Assembly: GCA_934772525.1 (NCBI GenBank)
Contig: CAKVMI010000004.1
Span: 62,001-126,000 of the forward strand
DNA length: 64,000 nt
From: an uncultured Clostridia bacterium
GTDB lineage: Bacteria; Bacillota; Clostridia; Christensenellales; UBA1242
Direction of reading: 5' to 3'
This document shows, piece after piece, positions 18,051 to 27,889 of this stretch (position 1 is the stretch's first letter; every line of letters starts with the position of its first letter). A program made the translations under genes and the position numbers. Under the pieces are notes generated by a model. That model did not search any database. It saw only the letters and a program-made list of their open reading frames with translations, and was not told the DNA's origin.

Positions 18051-19733
18051 TTATTTACAATCTTCGTAAGATTCACAATAAATTTTTACTTTATCGTCAG
18101 ATTTGTATTGATTATATAAAATGCTTGTAACATCAGTTATTGCAGATGAAACCTTTTCAGTCATAAGTGTATCATATAAATAATCTGCAACCGTTTCATT
18201 TCTAGTTAGTGTAAACTTATCATTTAAACCAAGTGTTGTATCAGATACTAAACCTGTAAACAAAATGTAATGCACACCAAAGTTTGTAACAACCTTTTTC
18301 ATTCCATATGTACCATCAGTTAAAAATTGATTATACAATTCATATGCTGTATCTGAAAATTCTGAAACATAACCATTGCTATCGCTTTTCTCACATGAGA
18401 AAGTGTATCCAATTAAATTGGTTAGATTTGTTAAATCTGTTACATTAGAATCTTTACTATAAGAGAATTTTAACTTTAAAAATTCTTCTGCAAGTTTTGT
18501 GTTATCCCCACTATTTTGAGTATAGTATTCATTCATAATAGTATCAAATTCAGATAACTTTGTTAACTTCTTTTCGTTTCCTTCATCGTCTTTATTCTTT
18601 TCTCCAGTTGTTGGATTTATGTAAGACAAATCTAGACTACCTTCACTTTCTGCATAAGCATCTCTATCTTTTAAGTAAACTTCTTCGTAAGCACTTTCCA
18701 TAGAGCCAGAACCCTTTTGGTATGTAAAGTAACGATGTTCGGCAAGGTATTTACTTGCACCCTTAACATTGGTTGAAATTTCCAAACTATCATCATAGTC
18801 GGCAAACTTTAATAGAATATGTTGAACGGTGAAGTATGATTTTGAACTATTGTTTGTTCTATTTATAACTAGTTCGGTATTTGATGCAGATGTAATTGCA
18901 CTATCATACGCACCACTAATTACATAGTCTTGCATTTGCTTTTTTAATAATTCATTATAAGCATCATTTATTTCTGCGTCGGTTACTGTAAGTTTTCCAG
19001 TTACGAATGCTGTATACTTTGCAACTAATCTACTTTCTTCGTAATACTTGTATAATCTATCAATTTCTTTTTGTAAAATTTCTTCTTCTGTGCCCGCATT
19101 TTTTTCATACTTTTCTGCACTTCTTACAAGTTCATTGATGTACTTTCTATATGCCAAATATCTAAATCTATTAGTATTTTCATTCGCTTCTTCTCTAATA
19201 GATGTTAGCCATTCTTCCTTAGTTTTTACAACGGTTGCCATTGTTAAACTATTTTCCGGCTTTTTTCTTTCATATTCGGTAAATTTAGTTGTAGATGAGG
19301 TACTATCTGTTTCTTCTTCATCTTCTTCGACGCCGTAAATCTTTTTAATTTCAGACTCATGACTGTCTATTTGTGTTGAAATATTATTAAAAACTTGTTC
19401 CCAAATATAACTACGGTCGTTATCATCTATTTTACAAGAATCTACTTTTCGTGCTTCTTGAACCAAAATTTTATTCTTAATTAGAGATTCTAGAACCATC
19501 TTGTAAACTTGCTCTTCAGAATATCCATATTGATAATAACCAGCTGAATAGTAGTAGTAATTAAACATGGTTAAAACTTCATTACGAGTAACTACTTCAT
19601 CCCCAACCTTTGCAACCGCATCGGCATAATATCTTTTATTATTTTCTTGCAAAATTCCACAACCCGAAAAAACGAATGCTGACATTACAAACATTGCAAG
19701 ACTTAGAAATATTGTTATAAATCTTTTTTTCAT
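18051..19733 (-). CDS. PrsA/SurA-like peptidyl-prolyl isomerase lipoprotein
   Basis: Extracytoplasmic foldase that would help secreted proteins fold at the outer face of the membrane. The chosen start MKKRFITIF has GGAAAA about eight bases upstream; an ATG 16 codons earlier has none. A signal peptide ends in the lipobox FSGC (Cys 25). A SurA-type N-terminal helix region follows (AVAKVGDEVVTRNEVLTMF), then a parvulin-like domain whose edges are FTVQHILLKF and NFGVHYILFTG. A Ser/Thr/Glu-rich low-complexity stretch (EEDEEETDSTSSTT) lies near residue 140. It is the last gene after pth and mfd, a common clostridial order. Confidence 0.85.
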   Translation of the reverse strand: MKKRFITIFLSLAMFVMSAFVFSGCGILQENNKRYYADAVAKVGDEVVTRNEVLTMFNYYYYSAGYYQYGYSEEQVYKMVLESLIKNKILVQEARKVDSCKIDDNDRSYIWEQVFNNISTQIDSHESEIKKIYGVEEDEEETDSTSSTTKFTEYERKKPENSLTMATVVKTKEEWLTSIREEANENTNRFRYLAYRKYINELVRSAEKYEKNAGTEEEILQKEIDRLYKYYEESRLVAKYTAFVTGKLTVTDAEINDAYNELLKKQMQDYVISGAYDSAITSASNTELVINRTNNSSKSYFTVQHILLKFADYDDSLEISTNVKGASKYLAEHRYFTYQKGSGSMESAYEEVYLKDRDAYAESEGSLDLSYINPTTGEKNKDDEGNEKKLTKLSEFDTIMNEYYTQNSGDNTKLAEEFLKLKFSYSKDSNVTDLTNLTNLIGYTFSCEKSDSNGYVSEFSDTAYELYNQFLTDGTYGMKKVVTNFGVHYILFTGLVSDTTLGLNDKFTLTRNETVADYLYDTLMTEKVSSAITDVTSILYNQYKSDDKVKIYCESYEDCK

Positions 19734-19799
19734 ATAGCATTTTCCTTTTTTAGTAATAATACTTAAATCATTATAATACATTTTTACTCATAAAATCAA

Positions 19800-22700
19800 T
19801 TACTTTTTGCCAAATTCATTTGAAATATTCAAAAAATCTTTTAATGTATTAAAATTATCAATATTTGAGCCATTAGTGTATCTAAAATTAATTGTTGGCA
19901 TTTCTTTTAAATTTAAAACACAAACTGACGAATATTTATTAATTGCTTTATTTACCGAATCGGTCATAAGTTTATTATCCACCGAATCAAACACCAACTT
20001 TATTTCAGCATTTGTACAATACAATTCAACCACACCTATATTTTTTGCTAGAGCCTTTGTGTATGCAATATCTACTAGGTTTATTAATGTTTGTGGACAA
20101 GTACCATATACCTTTTCGGTATCCATAATTAACTTATCACGTTCCGCCAAAGTTCGTATTCTTGAAATGTTTTTATAAATCGTCATTCTATCGTTCGCAC
20201 TTTCTATGTAAGAATCTGGAATAAATGCATCAATATTTACACGCATCAAGACATCTTTTTCTTCTGGAATAGGATTTCCCTTTAATTCTTCAATTGCTTG
20301 ATTTAACATTTTACAATAAAGGTCATAACCAACTTTTTCAATATGTCCGTGTTGCTCCGCACCCAAAACGCTTCCACTACCCCTAATCTCCAAATCTCGA
20401 AGTGCGATTTTAAAGCCACTACCAAATTCAGTAAATTCAGATATTGCTTCAAGCCTTTTATAACTTTCATCACTTAAGACTTTATCTTTTTTGTACATTA
20501 AATAGGCATAACCAACTCTACTACCCCTACCAACTCTGCCCCTAATTTGGTAAAGTTGAGAAAGCCCAAACTTATCTGCATCAATAACAATTAATGTATT
20601 TGCATTATTCATATCAACGCCGTTTTCTATAATAGTAGTACTAATAAGCACGTCCGCCATTCTATTATAAAACTTATACATTACCGTTTCAAGGTCAGTT
20701 GGCTTCATTTGTCCGTGACCTACAAGTATTTTTGCATTTGGAACCAAACTTCTAATTTTAAACGCGAATTGGTCTATAGTTTCTACTCTATTATAAATTA
20801 TAAAAACTTGACCTTCTCTTGCGAGTTCCCTTGTAATAGCATCCTTTACAACAGCATCGGAATATTCTAACACCGAAGTTTGTACAGGTAATCTTTCGCT
20901 AGGTGGCGTGGAGATTATAGAAACATCTCTAATGCCCGAAAGCGACATATGTAGTGTTCTTGGTATTGGAGTTGCAGATAGCGTTAAAACGTCAATGTTG
21001 CTCTTTTTTAACTTTAATTTTTCTTTATCCCCTACCCCAAATTTTTGTTCTTCATCTAAAACAATAAGACCTAAATCATAAAACTTAACATCATCAGAAA
21101 GCAATCTATGAGTTCCACAAATTACATTAAGTTCTCCAGTTTTTAGTTTTCTTAATGTTTCATCAATCTCTTCTTTTGACCTAAACCTATTAAGAACTCC
21201 AACATTTATTCCAAACCCATTAAACCTAGATAGACAGGTATTATAGTGTTGTTCTGAAAGTATTGTAGTTGGTGCCATAAACGCAACTTGTTTACCACTT
21301 AAAACCGCTTTAAATACAGCCCTTAAGGCAACTTCAGTTTTACCAAATCCAACATCTCCACACAACAATCTATCCATAACTTTATTGCTTTCCATATCAG
21401 ACTTAATCTCTGCTATAGCCTTTAACTGGTCTTCAGTTTCGGTATAAGGAAACGCATTTTCAAACTCTATTTGCAATTCGTCATCCTTTACAAAACTAAA
21501 GCCCTTACGTGTCTCTCTTTCTGCATATAATTTAGTCAAATCAAAGGCAAGTTTCTTTAAGTTTTTTCTAACCCTTTCTTTTACCGCACCAAATTCCGCG
21601 CCACCAATTTTTGAAAGTTTCGTTGGATTATCTGATCCCGAAAATCTATCAAGCAAATCCATTTGGTCTATTGGCACATAAAGTTTATCGTTATCTCTAT
21701 ATTTTACTACTACATAGTCTTTTGTTCCGAAATTACCACTTAATTTTGTGATACCTTCACAAACACCAATACCATGAACAGCATGAACAACATAGTCCCC
21801 CACCTTTGGAACACTAAACACATCTTGTCTATTTATCTGAACGCTCGTTTCTTGTTTTTTTGCAAAAATATCGTAAGTTCCAATAATAACTCGCTTTTCT
21901 TTTATTTTTGCAAAACCGCTTGGCAATTTGTATGGCAAAATTGCCGAAGACATATCTGAAATTCTTGCCGTCTTTTTAACTTCTAAATGTATTTGACCAG
22001 AATGCAAAGTTCTTTGTATTGCACGAGATTGCCTTTCATCTCCCGCAAAAACAAAAATTTTATAACCATCCATTATCCAGTTTTGAACATCATTTACAAA
22101 TTCGTTCAAGTTCGTTGTGTATCTTGTAAGTGCGGATGTATCAAAATTAATAACTATTTGTGGTTCAACAAATCTATTTGCATTGGTAATTTTTTGATGA
22201 ACCAACAATGTAAAATCCTTAAGCTTTTGTAGGGCTTCTTCTTTTTTTAAAACTCCAAGTTCTTTGGTTTGTAAAATTTCACCAGTAGCGTCCAACATCT
22301 TTTTTCGGGTCTTATAATCGGTATCAAACTTTTCTAGTGCATCGTATACCAATTTTGCTTCGTCTATTACAATTATGGTATCTTGTTTTAGATAATCAAA
22401 AAGCGTAGATAAGTTATCCTTTATAAGTGGAAAAATGTAATCTAAGTTAAACGACCTATCACCCATTTTTAATTTTGATATAATATCATTTGCTATGGTT
22501 TCAAATCTTACCCTAGAATCTACGCTATTGTAATCAGCGTTTTTAAGTGCTTCTAGTTTTTGTATTGCTTCTTCTATTTCGACGTCACTTATTAACAAAT
22601 CGGTACATGGACAAATTTCTACATCATCAACATCAATCAGATTTTCCATATCGGTGGGATTAAATTTTTTTATAGTCTGAAGTTGAATATCAAAAAAATC

Positions 22701-23267
22701 TAATCTCACTGCAAAATCTTCGTTTATAGGGAAAATATCTACTACTTCTCCACGGACGGAAAACTCACAAGGCTTTTCAACTCTCTCTACTCTTTTATAT
22801 CCCATTTGGGTTAGTTTACCAATAAATTCTTCTCTATTTACAATATCATGATATTCTAATTTTATTATAGCATTTGCAAATCTATCGAACTTTGGTAAGA
22901 AGCCAAAAAGTGCATCAACACTTGCACAAACAAAACTTCGTTTGTTACTTATTAATGCACTGATAGTTTTAATTCTTTCTATATTAACATCATTATTTTG
23001 AACTTCTTTATAAACTAGGGGGTCTATAGTATTTTCTAATAAATAAACCAAATTATAGTCCATACTAGATGCAATTTCTTGAACTCTTTTTGCATTTAGA
23101 ACATCGTTTGTTATGTATAGCACATTCCTATCTATATCACGAGAAACCAAAACTTTTTCGGTTTGGTTCATACCAATACATGAAGTATTATTACCACCAT
23201 GTACTGCTGTAATAAGGGATCTATAATCGCCCCCGAGATTAGAAAAATCAAAGAAATTTAAAGCCAT
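19800..23267 (-). CDS. mfd: Transcription-repair coupling factor Mfd
   Basis: ATP-dependent translocase that removes RNA polymerase stalled at lesions and recruits UvrA. In order: UvrB-homology region with FSVRGEVVDIFP (residues ~167-178), RNA-polymerase-interaction domain VGDYVVHAVHGIGVCEGI (about 495), RecG-like helicase motifs GDVGFGKTEVALRA, APTTILSEQHY, LDEEQKFGV, SATPIPRTLHMS, and motif VI IRGRVGRGSRVGYAYL, then the C-terminal TRCF domain. 1155 residues, the usual length. Start follows AGGAAGGAT eight bases after pth. Fits with uvrC elsewhere in the window. Confidence 0.97.
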   Translation of the reverse strand: MALNFFDFSNLGGDYRSLITAVHGGNNTSCIGMNQTEKVLVSRDIDRNVLYITNDVLNAKRVQEIASSMDYNLVYLLENTIDPLVYKEVQNNDVNIERIKTISALISNKRSFVCASVDALFGFLPKFDRFANAIIKLEYHDIVNREEFIGKLTQMGYKRVERVEKPCEFSVRGEVVDIFPINEDFAVRLDFFDIQLQTIKKFNPTDMENLIDVDDVEICPCTDLLISDVEIEEAIQKLEALKNADYNSVDSRVRFETIANDIISKLKMGDRSFNLDYIFPLIKDNLSTLFDYLKQDTIIVIDEAKLVYDALEKFDTDYKTRKKMLDATGEILQTKELGVLKKEEALQKLKDFTLLVHQKITNANRFVEPQIVINFDTSALTRYTTNLNEFVNDVQNWIMDGYKIFVFAGDERQSRAIQRTLHSGQIHLEVKKTARISDMSSAILPYKLPSGFAKIKEKRVIIGTYDIFAKKQETSVQINRQDVFSVPKVGDYVVHAVHGIGVCEGITKLSGNFGTKDYVVVKYRDNDKLYVPIDQMDLLDRFSGSDNPTKLSKIGGAEFGAVKERVRKNLKKLAFDLTKLYAERETRKGFSFVKDDELQIEFENAFPYTETEDQLKAIAEIKSDMESNKVMDRLLCGDVGFGKTEVALRAVFKAVLSGKQVAFMAPTTILSEQHYNTCLSRFNGFGINVGVLNRFRSKEEIDETLRKLKTGELNVICGTHRLLSDDVKFYDLGLIVLDEEQKFGVGDKEKLKLKKSNIDVLTLSATPIPRTLHMSLSGIRDVSIISTPPSERLPVQTSVLEYSDAVVKDAITRELAREGQVFIIYNRVETIDQFAFKIRSLVPNAKILVGHGQMKPTDLETVMYKFYNRMADVLISTTIIENGVDMNNANTLIVIDADKFGLSQLYQIRGRVGRGSRVGYAYLMYKKDKVLSDESYKRLEAISEFTEFGSGFKIALRDLEIRGSGSVLGAEQHGHIEKVGYDLYCKMLNQAIEELKGNPIPEEKDVLMRVNIDAFIPDSYIESANDRMTIYKNISRIRTLAERDKLIMDTEKVYGTCPQTLINLVDIAYTKALAKNIGVVELYCTNAEIKLVFDSVDNKLMTDSVNKAINKYSSVCVLNLKEMPTINFRYTNGSNIDNFNTLKDFLNISNEFGKK

Positions 23268-23275
23268 AATCCTTC

Positions 23276-23833
23276 CTAATTGCTATACTTCTGCGAAATA
23301 TCTTGTAATGATTCACCTTCCATAAAATCTATTACTGCAAGACTTGCCTTTTTTATTGCATTAAAAGTTGTTTCATTTTTAATTTTTGATAGTACAAAAT
23401 CTGTGATACTTATTTCCGCTGGACGTGGAGCTATACTCACCTTTATTCTTATAAATTCAGCAGTGTTTAAATGCAGTTTAATATTTCGAACCCCGTTATG
23501 GGTGGTGTTACCCGAAACATTCCTAATTCTTATTGTTCCTTCTTTTGTATCAAAGTCGTCCGATATTACTACTAGTTCTGTCGGTGTATTAATTTTATAT
23601 TTATGTACCAATTCTTGTACCGCCTCACCGCTATTATTCATATAGGTCTGAGGTTTTACAAGTAAAAACTTTTCTCCATTTATGAAAGTGCTACCAACCA
23701 AAGATTTACATTCATTTTTCTTGATTTCTACACCAAAGTGATTTGCAACTTCGTCTAAAACCAAAAAACCTGCATTATGATTGGTTTTTTCATATTCTGT
23801 TCCGGGATTACCTAGCCCTACTATAATTTTCAT
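23276..23833 (-). CDS. pth: Peptidyl-tRNA hydrolase
   Basis: Cleaves peptidyl-tRNA dropped from ribosomes. Catalytic and binding residues are in place: GLGNPG (Asn 8), the catalytic His in NHNAGF (residue 18), MNNSG (substrate-binding Asn), SDDFD (the catalytic-site Asp) and THNGVRN. 185 residues, full length. Divergent spots are SGNTTHNG in place of the usual GSAGGHNG, and NHNAGF in place of RHNVGF. It begins two bases after the GlmU-like gene and is followed directly by mfd. Confidence 0.93.
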   Translation of the reverse strand: MKIIVGLGNPGTEYEKTNHNAGFLVLDEVANHFGVEIKKNECKSLVGSTFINGEKFLLVKPQTYMNNSGEAVQELVHKYKINTPTELVVISDDFDTKEGTIRIRNVSGNTTHNGVRNIKLHLNTAEFIRIKVSIAPRPAEISITDFVLSKIKNETTFNAIKKASLAVIDFMEGESLQDISQKYSN

Positions 23834-23835
23834 TT

Positions 23836-24927
23836 TTACACACCTTCAATAATAACTGTATTTGGTTTTATTTTTTTGGCCTCTTCAATTTCACAAGCAA
23901 CACCTATAACTGAGTTTTCTCCAATGCTAACGTTGTTTTGTAAAACAATGTTCCCATTTTTACCTAAAAGCCTTGCACCATCATAAATTTTACAATTTTT
24001 ATTTATAAATGAACCCTTTACGGTTGCACCCATAATTTTACATTCTTCATCTATTACACTTTCCTTAACTGAAGCGTAATCTACAATTTTGCAGTTTGCC
24101 TTTATTAAGCAATCATTACCAATTGAACTATTTTTAATCTTACACTTTTCGCCGATAACGCTACTTACTATGCTAGAATTTTCAAGTGACGCTTCCGTCG
24201 CTATTATAGAACCTAATATTCTATTACCCGAATACAAAACAACATTTTCACCAATTTCTGTAGCTCCGCAAATAGAATTGTTTGGATAAATTGTAGTTCC
24301 GCTTGCAATACTGACATCGCTTTCTATATAAACGGAATTTTTATCCATAATGTAAACGCCATTTTTTAAATGAAATTCATATATCCTATTTTTTAATATT
24401 TCGGTTATTTTTGTAAGTGACAAAAAATCGGTTGCTTGCGTAAAGTCCGTCTTAGAAACATCTACAGTTTCTAAGGCGTATACTTCCTCTATTCTTTTTA
24501 CATATTCCGTTTTAAAGATGAAACCTCGTGGCAACTTGCAAACATTTAAGTGTTTTGAAACACAATAATTAAACGACTTAGAAATCGTTGCATTGGTAAT
24601 TAGCGGTGTATCTGAATACAATACAACCGTCCACTCCGAACTATCCAAAAATGGTTTTATTGTTTTTATTGGGTCGTGATTTTCTTCAACAGTTAAAACC
24701 AAAGGGTTTACATCGCAAGCACTTTTTACCCACTCAACCATAGTTTTACCAAATAGTTTTGTTTCATATGCTGGTCTCTCCATATTAAAGCCCGAATTAT
24801 TTACCGCCAAAACTATATACTTGATATTATACTTAGATAAGTCCGTTTTTTCCAAAAGTGGAGATGGAACACTAAAATTAGTGTTCAATTTTAAACTATT
24901 TTGTTCTCTTTCAATTACTTCTTCCAT
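23836..24927 (-). CDS. GlmU-like nucleotidyltransferase/hexapeptide-repeat protein, catalytic motifs eroded
   Basis: The 363 residues align in outline with GlmU: an N-terminal Rossmann-like part (YIVLAVNNSGF ... LFGKTMVEWVKSA ... VVLYSDTPLI), the GlmU-like junction NGVYIMDKNSVYIESDV, and a C-terminal left-handed beta helix of hexapeptide repeats (IYPNNSICGATEIGENVVLYSG onward). The nucleotide-binding LAAGxGTRM motif is replaced by LAVNNSGFN, and the acetyltransferase active-site region with its His is absent; GlmU is normally about 450 residues. It occupies the place glmU often holds before pth-mfd. The start follows GAGGT. It may be a regulatory or structural relative, or have another activity; I do not assign UDP-GlcNAc synthesis. 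Confidence 0.75.
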   Translation of the reverse strand: MEEVIEREQNSLKLNTNFSVPSPLLEKTDLSKYNIKYIVLAVNNSGFNMERPAYETKLFGKTMVEWVKSACDVNPLVLTVEENHDPIKTIKPFLDSSEWTVVLYSDTPLITNATISKSFNYCVSKHLNVCKLPRGFIFKTEYVKRIEEVYALETVDVSKTDFTQATDFLSLTKITEILKNRIYEFHLKNGVYIMDKNSVYIESDVSIASGTTIYPNNSICGATEIGENVVLYSGNRILGSIIATEASLENSSIVSSVIGEKCKIKNSSIGNDCLIKANCKIVDYASVKESVIDEECKIMGATVKGSFINKNCKIYDGARLLGKNGNIVLQNNVSIGENSVIGVACEIEEAKKIKPNTVIIEGV

Positions 24928-24972
24928 ATAACCTCATTTTATAAAAATAAAATTCATTTGTCAAGCAAGCAT

Positions 24973-25404
24973 CTACCTTTTAAAAAAAGATTTTAACAAA
25001 CTTGCACACTCTTCTTCTTTTATACCTGCAACCACATTAACTTTATGATTTAAGATACTTTTTGAGTAGTCAATATCTACATTTGTCATAGACGTATTTT
25101 TTGCACCATAATATACATTTTTTATTCTTGCATTTAATATTGCACCCATACACATTAAGCATGGCTCTACCGTAACGAAAATATCACTATCTTCAAGTCG
25201 CCAATTTTTTACTTTTTTACACGCTTTGTCTATCGCCAAAATTTCCGCATGAGCGATTGCCGATTTTGATTTCTCTCTAGTGTTGTATGCTTTTGCAATT
25301 ACTTTTCCATTTTTTACAATAACACAACCTATTGGAATTTCTCTTTTTTTATAAGCAATTTTTGCTTGCTCTAGTGCAAGTTCCATAAAATATTCTTTAT
25401 TCAT
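24973..25404 (-). CDS. tadA: tRNA-specific adenosine deaminase
   Basis: Zinc deaminase converting A34 to inosine in tRNA-Arg(ACG). Zinc and catalytic motifs: IAHAEILAI (HAE, about residue 52) and PCLMCMGAILNARI (PCxxC, about residue 81). 143 residues, normal. The stretch after the active site reads YYGAKNTSMTNVDIDYS instead of the common DPKGGA, a mild divergence. It starts eight bases after rlmH with AGTAGG as a weak ribosome-binding site. Confidence 0.9.
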   Translation of the reverse strand: MNKEYFMELALEQAKIAYKKREIPIGCVIVKNGKVIAKAYNTREKSKSAIAHAEILAIDKACKKVKNWRLEDSDIFVTVEPCLMCMGAILNARIKNVYYGAKNTSMTNVDIDYSKSILNHKVNVVAGIKEEECASLLKSFFKR

Positions 25405-25412
25405 AATAAAAC

Positions 25413-25883
25413 CTACTTATGATACTTTACGTTATTTATGATGGTTTCCGCTCTATAAATTTGTTCGACCGCCATCACTCTCATTAATTGATGCGGAAAA
25501 GTCATTTTGCCAACCCTTATAACTAAATCACTATTTTTGACAATATCTTCATTGACCCCAAGTGAGCCACCAATTATAAAATTAATCTTACTGTCTGAGT
25601 AATTTGCACGATTTTTTATAATGTCAGCAAGTTCTACGCTTGTAACTTCCTTACCTCTTAAATCAAATAAAATGTTATACGCCCCGCTCATTTTCTCTTT
25701 AATTTCATCCGATTCTTTATCTATTACTTGTCGCTCTAAAATTCCGGCACACAAAAGACTTTCCTTTAGTTCCACGACAGAAAAGTCGCAAAACCTAGAA
25801 AGTCTTTTTGTATATTCATTTATAGCTTCTGTAAAATGTTTTTCCTTAATATTTCCTATACAAATAAGCTTTATCTTTTGCAT
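25413..25883 (-). CDS. rlmH: 23S rRNA (pseudouridine1915-N3)-methyltransferase
   Basis: SPOUT-family methyltransferase acting on helix 69 of 23S rRNA. The C-terminal knot is clear: INFIIGGSLGVNEDI (SAM-binding) and KMTFPHQLMRVMAVEQIYRAETI, ending YHK as usual for RlmH. 156 residues. AAGGAC precedes the start. It lies in the middle of an operon with other translation and repair genes. Confidence 0.95.
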   Translation of the reverse strand: MQKIKLICIGNIKEKHFTEAINEYTKRLSRFCDFSVVELKESLLCAGILERQVIDKESDEIKEKMSGAYNILFDLRGKEVTSVELADIIKNRANYSDSKINFIIGGSLGVNEDIVKNSDLVIRVGKMTFPHQLMRVMAVEQIYRAETIINNVKYHK

Positions 25884-25894
25884 AAATTGTGTCC

Positions 25895-27013
25895 TTACAT
25901 TATTCTAAAACCATTAGCAAGAGCAATAAACCATTCTAACACAAGCCAAACTATACTAATAACCATCAAAAATTTACCTTGTCTAGACATTTTATTTTTA
26001 CTATCTTTTGGACTAATATATATTTGCTGACGATTTTCGCCATTGCTATCTGAAATTTCCACCGAATAATCTTCGCTATTGACTATTTCTGGATTAATCT
26101 CACTATCTATTGTGCCATTATCTGTATTTACCAATTCTTCTTTCTTTTTATTACAGATATTTGATAACCCCTTAAATAATAGATAAATTAAAGCACACGC
26201 AATACACGCTGTTATAATTGCATATAGAAAATATTGTGACAAATATAATTCCGCACCGCTTTCATCTACAACGGTTGAACCCGTACTCATCTTATAAGAA
26301 ATAAATGAAACTGTTACCGCTATAAAATTATTGCAAAAGTGAATTAGTATAGACACCCAAAGATTGTTACTAATCATAAATGCGCAAGCAAGCACTACGC
26401 CTAATATAAATTGATGCACCGTTTGGTCAGGTGAACCATGCATAATCATAAATATGAATGCACTTCCAAAAACGCCAACTGTAGCACTTATTTTTTTAAG
26501 ACCTGTAAACATTAAGCCACGGAATAATATCTCTTCACATATTGCAGGTATTACACATATACAAATTGTATATAGAATATATCTTCCCCAAGTATCTATA
26601 ATTATATCTCCAGATACCGAGCTATAACCCATTCTATAAAGCACTTCTAAAAAGCAATTTGTAACACCCGAAAAACCAAATATACAAACAATAGATGTTG
26701 CAATACAAATTATTGCCATCAAAATATTTGGCGCTTTAGTTACTTTTAATTGTTTAATAGTGTTAAGCCTTTTATTTTTTGCTACTACATACACGGTTAA
26801 AACAAAACAAACATCAAGCAAAACATTAAATATATAACTAAAAACCGTAGATGTTATACCAATATAATAAAATAACTGATAAACTAACGATACTGCCGTG
26901 TTAAAAACCAAGAACAATAATAGTCCCTTAGAAACATCGTCCGGTGTAAAGTCGTTATCTACAAAAGCACACTTTAAACTATAATTATTTATCTTTCTTT
27001 CTGTATTTTCCAA
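25895..27013 (-). CDS. CPBP-family intramembrane metalloprotease
   Basis: Polytopic membrane protein (about eight hydrophobic segments) with the CPBP/Abi motifs: EEILFRGLMF (EExxxR, ~residue 160), FMIMHG and HFCNN, whose His residues complete the metal site. Family members include type II CAAX prenyl proteases and bacteriocin self-immunity proteins; the substrate here is unknown. Starts at a TTG (TTGGAAAATACA) preceded by AAGGGG; no in-frame ATG gives a better start. 372 residues with a charged C-terminal cytoplasmic loop and a final membrane segment. Eleven bases separate it from the MBL gene. Confidence 0.88.
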   Translation of the reverse strand: MENTERKINNYSLKCAFVDNDFTPDDVSKGLLLFLVFNTAVSLVYQLFYYIGITSTVFSYIFNVLLDVCFVLTVYVVAKNKRLNTIKQLKVTKAPNILMAIICIATSIVCIFGFSGVTNCFLEVLYRMGYSSVSGDIIIDTWGRYILYTICICVIPAICEEILFRGLMFTGLKKISATVGVFGSAFIFMIMHGSPDQTVHQFILGVVLACAFMISNNLWVSILIHFCNNFIAVTVSFISYKMSTGSTVVDESGAELYLSQYFLYAIITACIACALIYLLFKGLSNICNKKKEELVNTDNGTIDSEINPEIVNSEDYSVEISDSNGENRQQIYISPKDSKNKMSRQGKFLMVISIVWLVLEWFIALANGFRIM

Positions 27014-27024
27014 ATCTATTCCCC

Positions 27025-27813
27025 TTATTTTTCAATAGGTTTTAATAAGAAATTTGAGCCTATTTTATATTGGTGCGATACTCCAATATATATATTATTA
27101 TCCAAATTTTTATTTTTTAATATATTTTTAACTGTACCATATGCAAGTTCGGGCGTATTATTATTTTCGGATATATGCATTAAAACAAAATACTTTGTAC
27201 CAAGTTTTGATAAAATACTAATTGCCTCACCCGAATCTATATTAGATAAATGCCCAAATTTAGATAAAATTCTTTCTTTTATTATCCGTGGATAACTGCC
27301 CGTTCGTAACATATGCTCATCGTAATTTGCTTCCAAAAATATTAAATCGCTTCCTGCAATTTTATCTATAATTGCACTAGTCATCTCACCTAGATCGGTC
27401 GCTATTGCAAATCTTTTTCCACCAGATTTTACAACAAAACCTACCGTACTAATAGCATCGTGAGAAACTTCAAATGGGCAAACCATAAACTCATTTAATT
27501 CAAATTCGTCAGTTGTTAAAAATCCTCTACTTGGAAATTCTATTTTTTGCAACTTCCCTTCTTGCCAATTTTTATCAGTTGCATAAACTGTAATACCATA
27601 TTTTTTCTGAAATTTTACAACCGATTTTATATGGTCGGAATGAGTATGCGTAACAAGTATTGCTTTAATTTTTGAAACATCACATCCGGCTTCATAAATT
27701 AACTCTTCTATTCTTGTAAGATCTAGCCCACAATCTATAAGCAATGCACTATTTTCGCCTTCAATTAATGTACAGTTGCCTTTACTTCCACTAGCCAAAT
27801 TAATTACTCGCAT
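27025..27813 (-). CDS. MBL-fold metallohydrolase, WalJ (YycJ)-like
   Basis: Metallo-beta-lactamase-fold hydrolase of 262 residues. The opening INLASGSKGNCTLIE and the metal motif THTHSDH (about residues 55-61) match the YycJ/WalJ branch, followed by SHDAISTVGFVV, ATDLGEMT, LEANYDE and MHISENNN. In other Firmicutes walJ sits with the walRK two-component genes and has been linked to cell division and DNA metabolism; here no walRK is present. First gene of an apparent eight-gene operon with a TTGCAA/TATAAT promoter. Start follows AGGGGAAAAT. Confidence 0.88.
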   Translation of the reverse strand: MRVINLASGSKGNCTLIEGENSALLIDCGLDLTRIEELIYEAGCDVSKIKAILVTHTHSDHIKSVVKFQKKYGITVYATDKNWQEGKLQKIEFPSRGFLTTDEFELNEFMVCPFEVSHDAISTVGFVVKSGGKRFAIATDLGEMTSAIIDKIAGSDLIFLEANYDEHMLRTGSYPRIIKERILSKFGHLSNIDSGEAISILSKLGTKYFVLMHISENNNTPELAYGTVKNILKNKNLDNNIYIGVSHQYKIGSNFLLKPIEK

Positions 27814-27844
27814 ATTTTCCCCTAGTTAAATTTTGTACCCTATT

Positions 27845-27873
27845 ATTATACCAAACTAATTGTGAAATTGCAA
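27845..27873 (-). promoter_or_regulatory. SigA promoter of the MBL-to-foldase operon
   Basis: Minus strand TTGCAA (27868-27873), 17-base spacer, TATAAT (27845-27850) preceded by TGG. Together with the terminator at 18005 it would bound a transcript of about 9.8 kb. Confidence 0.78.
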
Positions 27874-27889
27874 AGAAATAATTAACAAA

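Noticed and set aside
19807..20178. 123-codon plus-strand frame inside mfd
   Set aside because: Shadow of mfd codons; no start signal.
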